DNA of 35,119 bases, taken from NCBI GenBank assembly GCA_964404075.1, contig CAYOIM010000004.1:1-35119 (forward strand), read 5' to 3'. A program made the position numbers and the translations under genes. Positions 35,038-35,119 of this stretch are shown one piece after another. How positions within the stretch are numbered: position 1 is the first letter of the stretch; each line of letters opens with the position of its first letter. The stretch comes from CAYTED01 sp964404075 (lineage in GTDB: Bacteria > Patescibacteriota > Minisyncoccia > Moranbacterales > UBA1568). A model generated the notes under the pieces. That model saw only the letters and a program-made list of their open reading frames with translations, searched no databases and was not told where the DNA came from.

Positions 35038-35119
35038 GAGAACGAACATTGCTTATTCTAATGATTTTTCCCGAAACAGTCAATAATCACTACATTCCTG
35101 TAAGTAGGAAAGAGAAATA

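Noticed and set aside
1..35119. UGA recoded to glycine, as in some Patescibacteria
   Set aside because: Several conserved proteins (PheT, AspRS region neighbours, the PurD-like enzyme, SerRS) end at TGA exactly where their families end, so UGA is a stop here.

Overview
The window reads as a chromosome segment of a bacterium with a streamlined genome, most likely a member of the Candidate Phyla Radiation (Patescibacteria). I infer this from the gene mix: small Cys-rich and membrane orphans, a PurE-PurC fusion, an archaeal-type AspRS, few Shine-Dalgarno sites and extended -10 promoters. No marker here fixes the lineage. UGA is used as a stop, so the code is standard in that respect. G+C is about half, with clearly AT-richer islands near 14.6-15.3 kb and 18.4-19.7 kb.

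Layout. 50-931: an 876-bp IS5-family element with perfect 18-bp ends and a TAA target duplication, sitting in the fourth codon of a purE-purC fusion gene (to 2465). 2.6-4.0 kb: an HD-domain (p)ppGpp-hydrolase-like protein and a membrane orphan. 4.0-4.3 kb: a control region with a leftward promoter, a candidate small RNA, a perfect 26-bp inverted repeat and the pheS promoter. 4.3-7.8 kb: pheS and pheT. 7.8-8.5 kb: an enlarged RNase P RNA gene. 8.6-14.0 kb: a surface-polysaccharide group (polyprenyl-phosphate sugar transferase, holin-like membrane protein, two GT4 glycosyltransferases, Wzz-like protein). 14.0-14.6 kb: an IS200-like element. 14.7-17.0 kb: small orphans and a DMT-type permease. 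17.1-19.2 kb: a PurD-like ATP-grasp enzyme and a protein strongly resembling guanidinoacetate N-methyltransferase. 19.2-23.1 kb: a 7TM histidine kinase, a tandem-receiver regulator and aspS. 23.2-24.7 kb: a PaaK/CapK-like adenylate-forming enzyme. 24.7-29.1 kb: mreB, mreC, mreD and mrdA (PBP2), the cell-shape operon. 29.2-35.1 kb: greA, lysS, a methyltransferase-like protein, tRNA-Val(CAC), SemiSWEET, serS, a NYN-domain nuclease, a second candidate small RNA, and tRNA-Lys(TTT).

The window is rich in housekeeping translation genes (four aminoacyl-tRNA synthetases, two tRNAs, RNase P RNA) mixed with envelope genes (polysaccharide export and elongasome). The most unusual signals are not protein genes. 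(i) The RNase P RNA carries two long hairpins, one replacing P3 and one inserted between P2 and P4, whose stems are the same 16-bp sequence. (ii) A family of at least eight imperfect palindromes with compensatory stem changes occupies five intergenic gaps. (iii) Two promoter-to-terminator units on the minus strand look like uncharacterised small RNAs. (iv) Removing the IS and one copy of its duplication exactly restores purE.

All calls are from reading the sequence; no database search was run.
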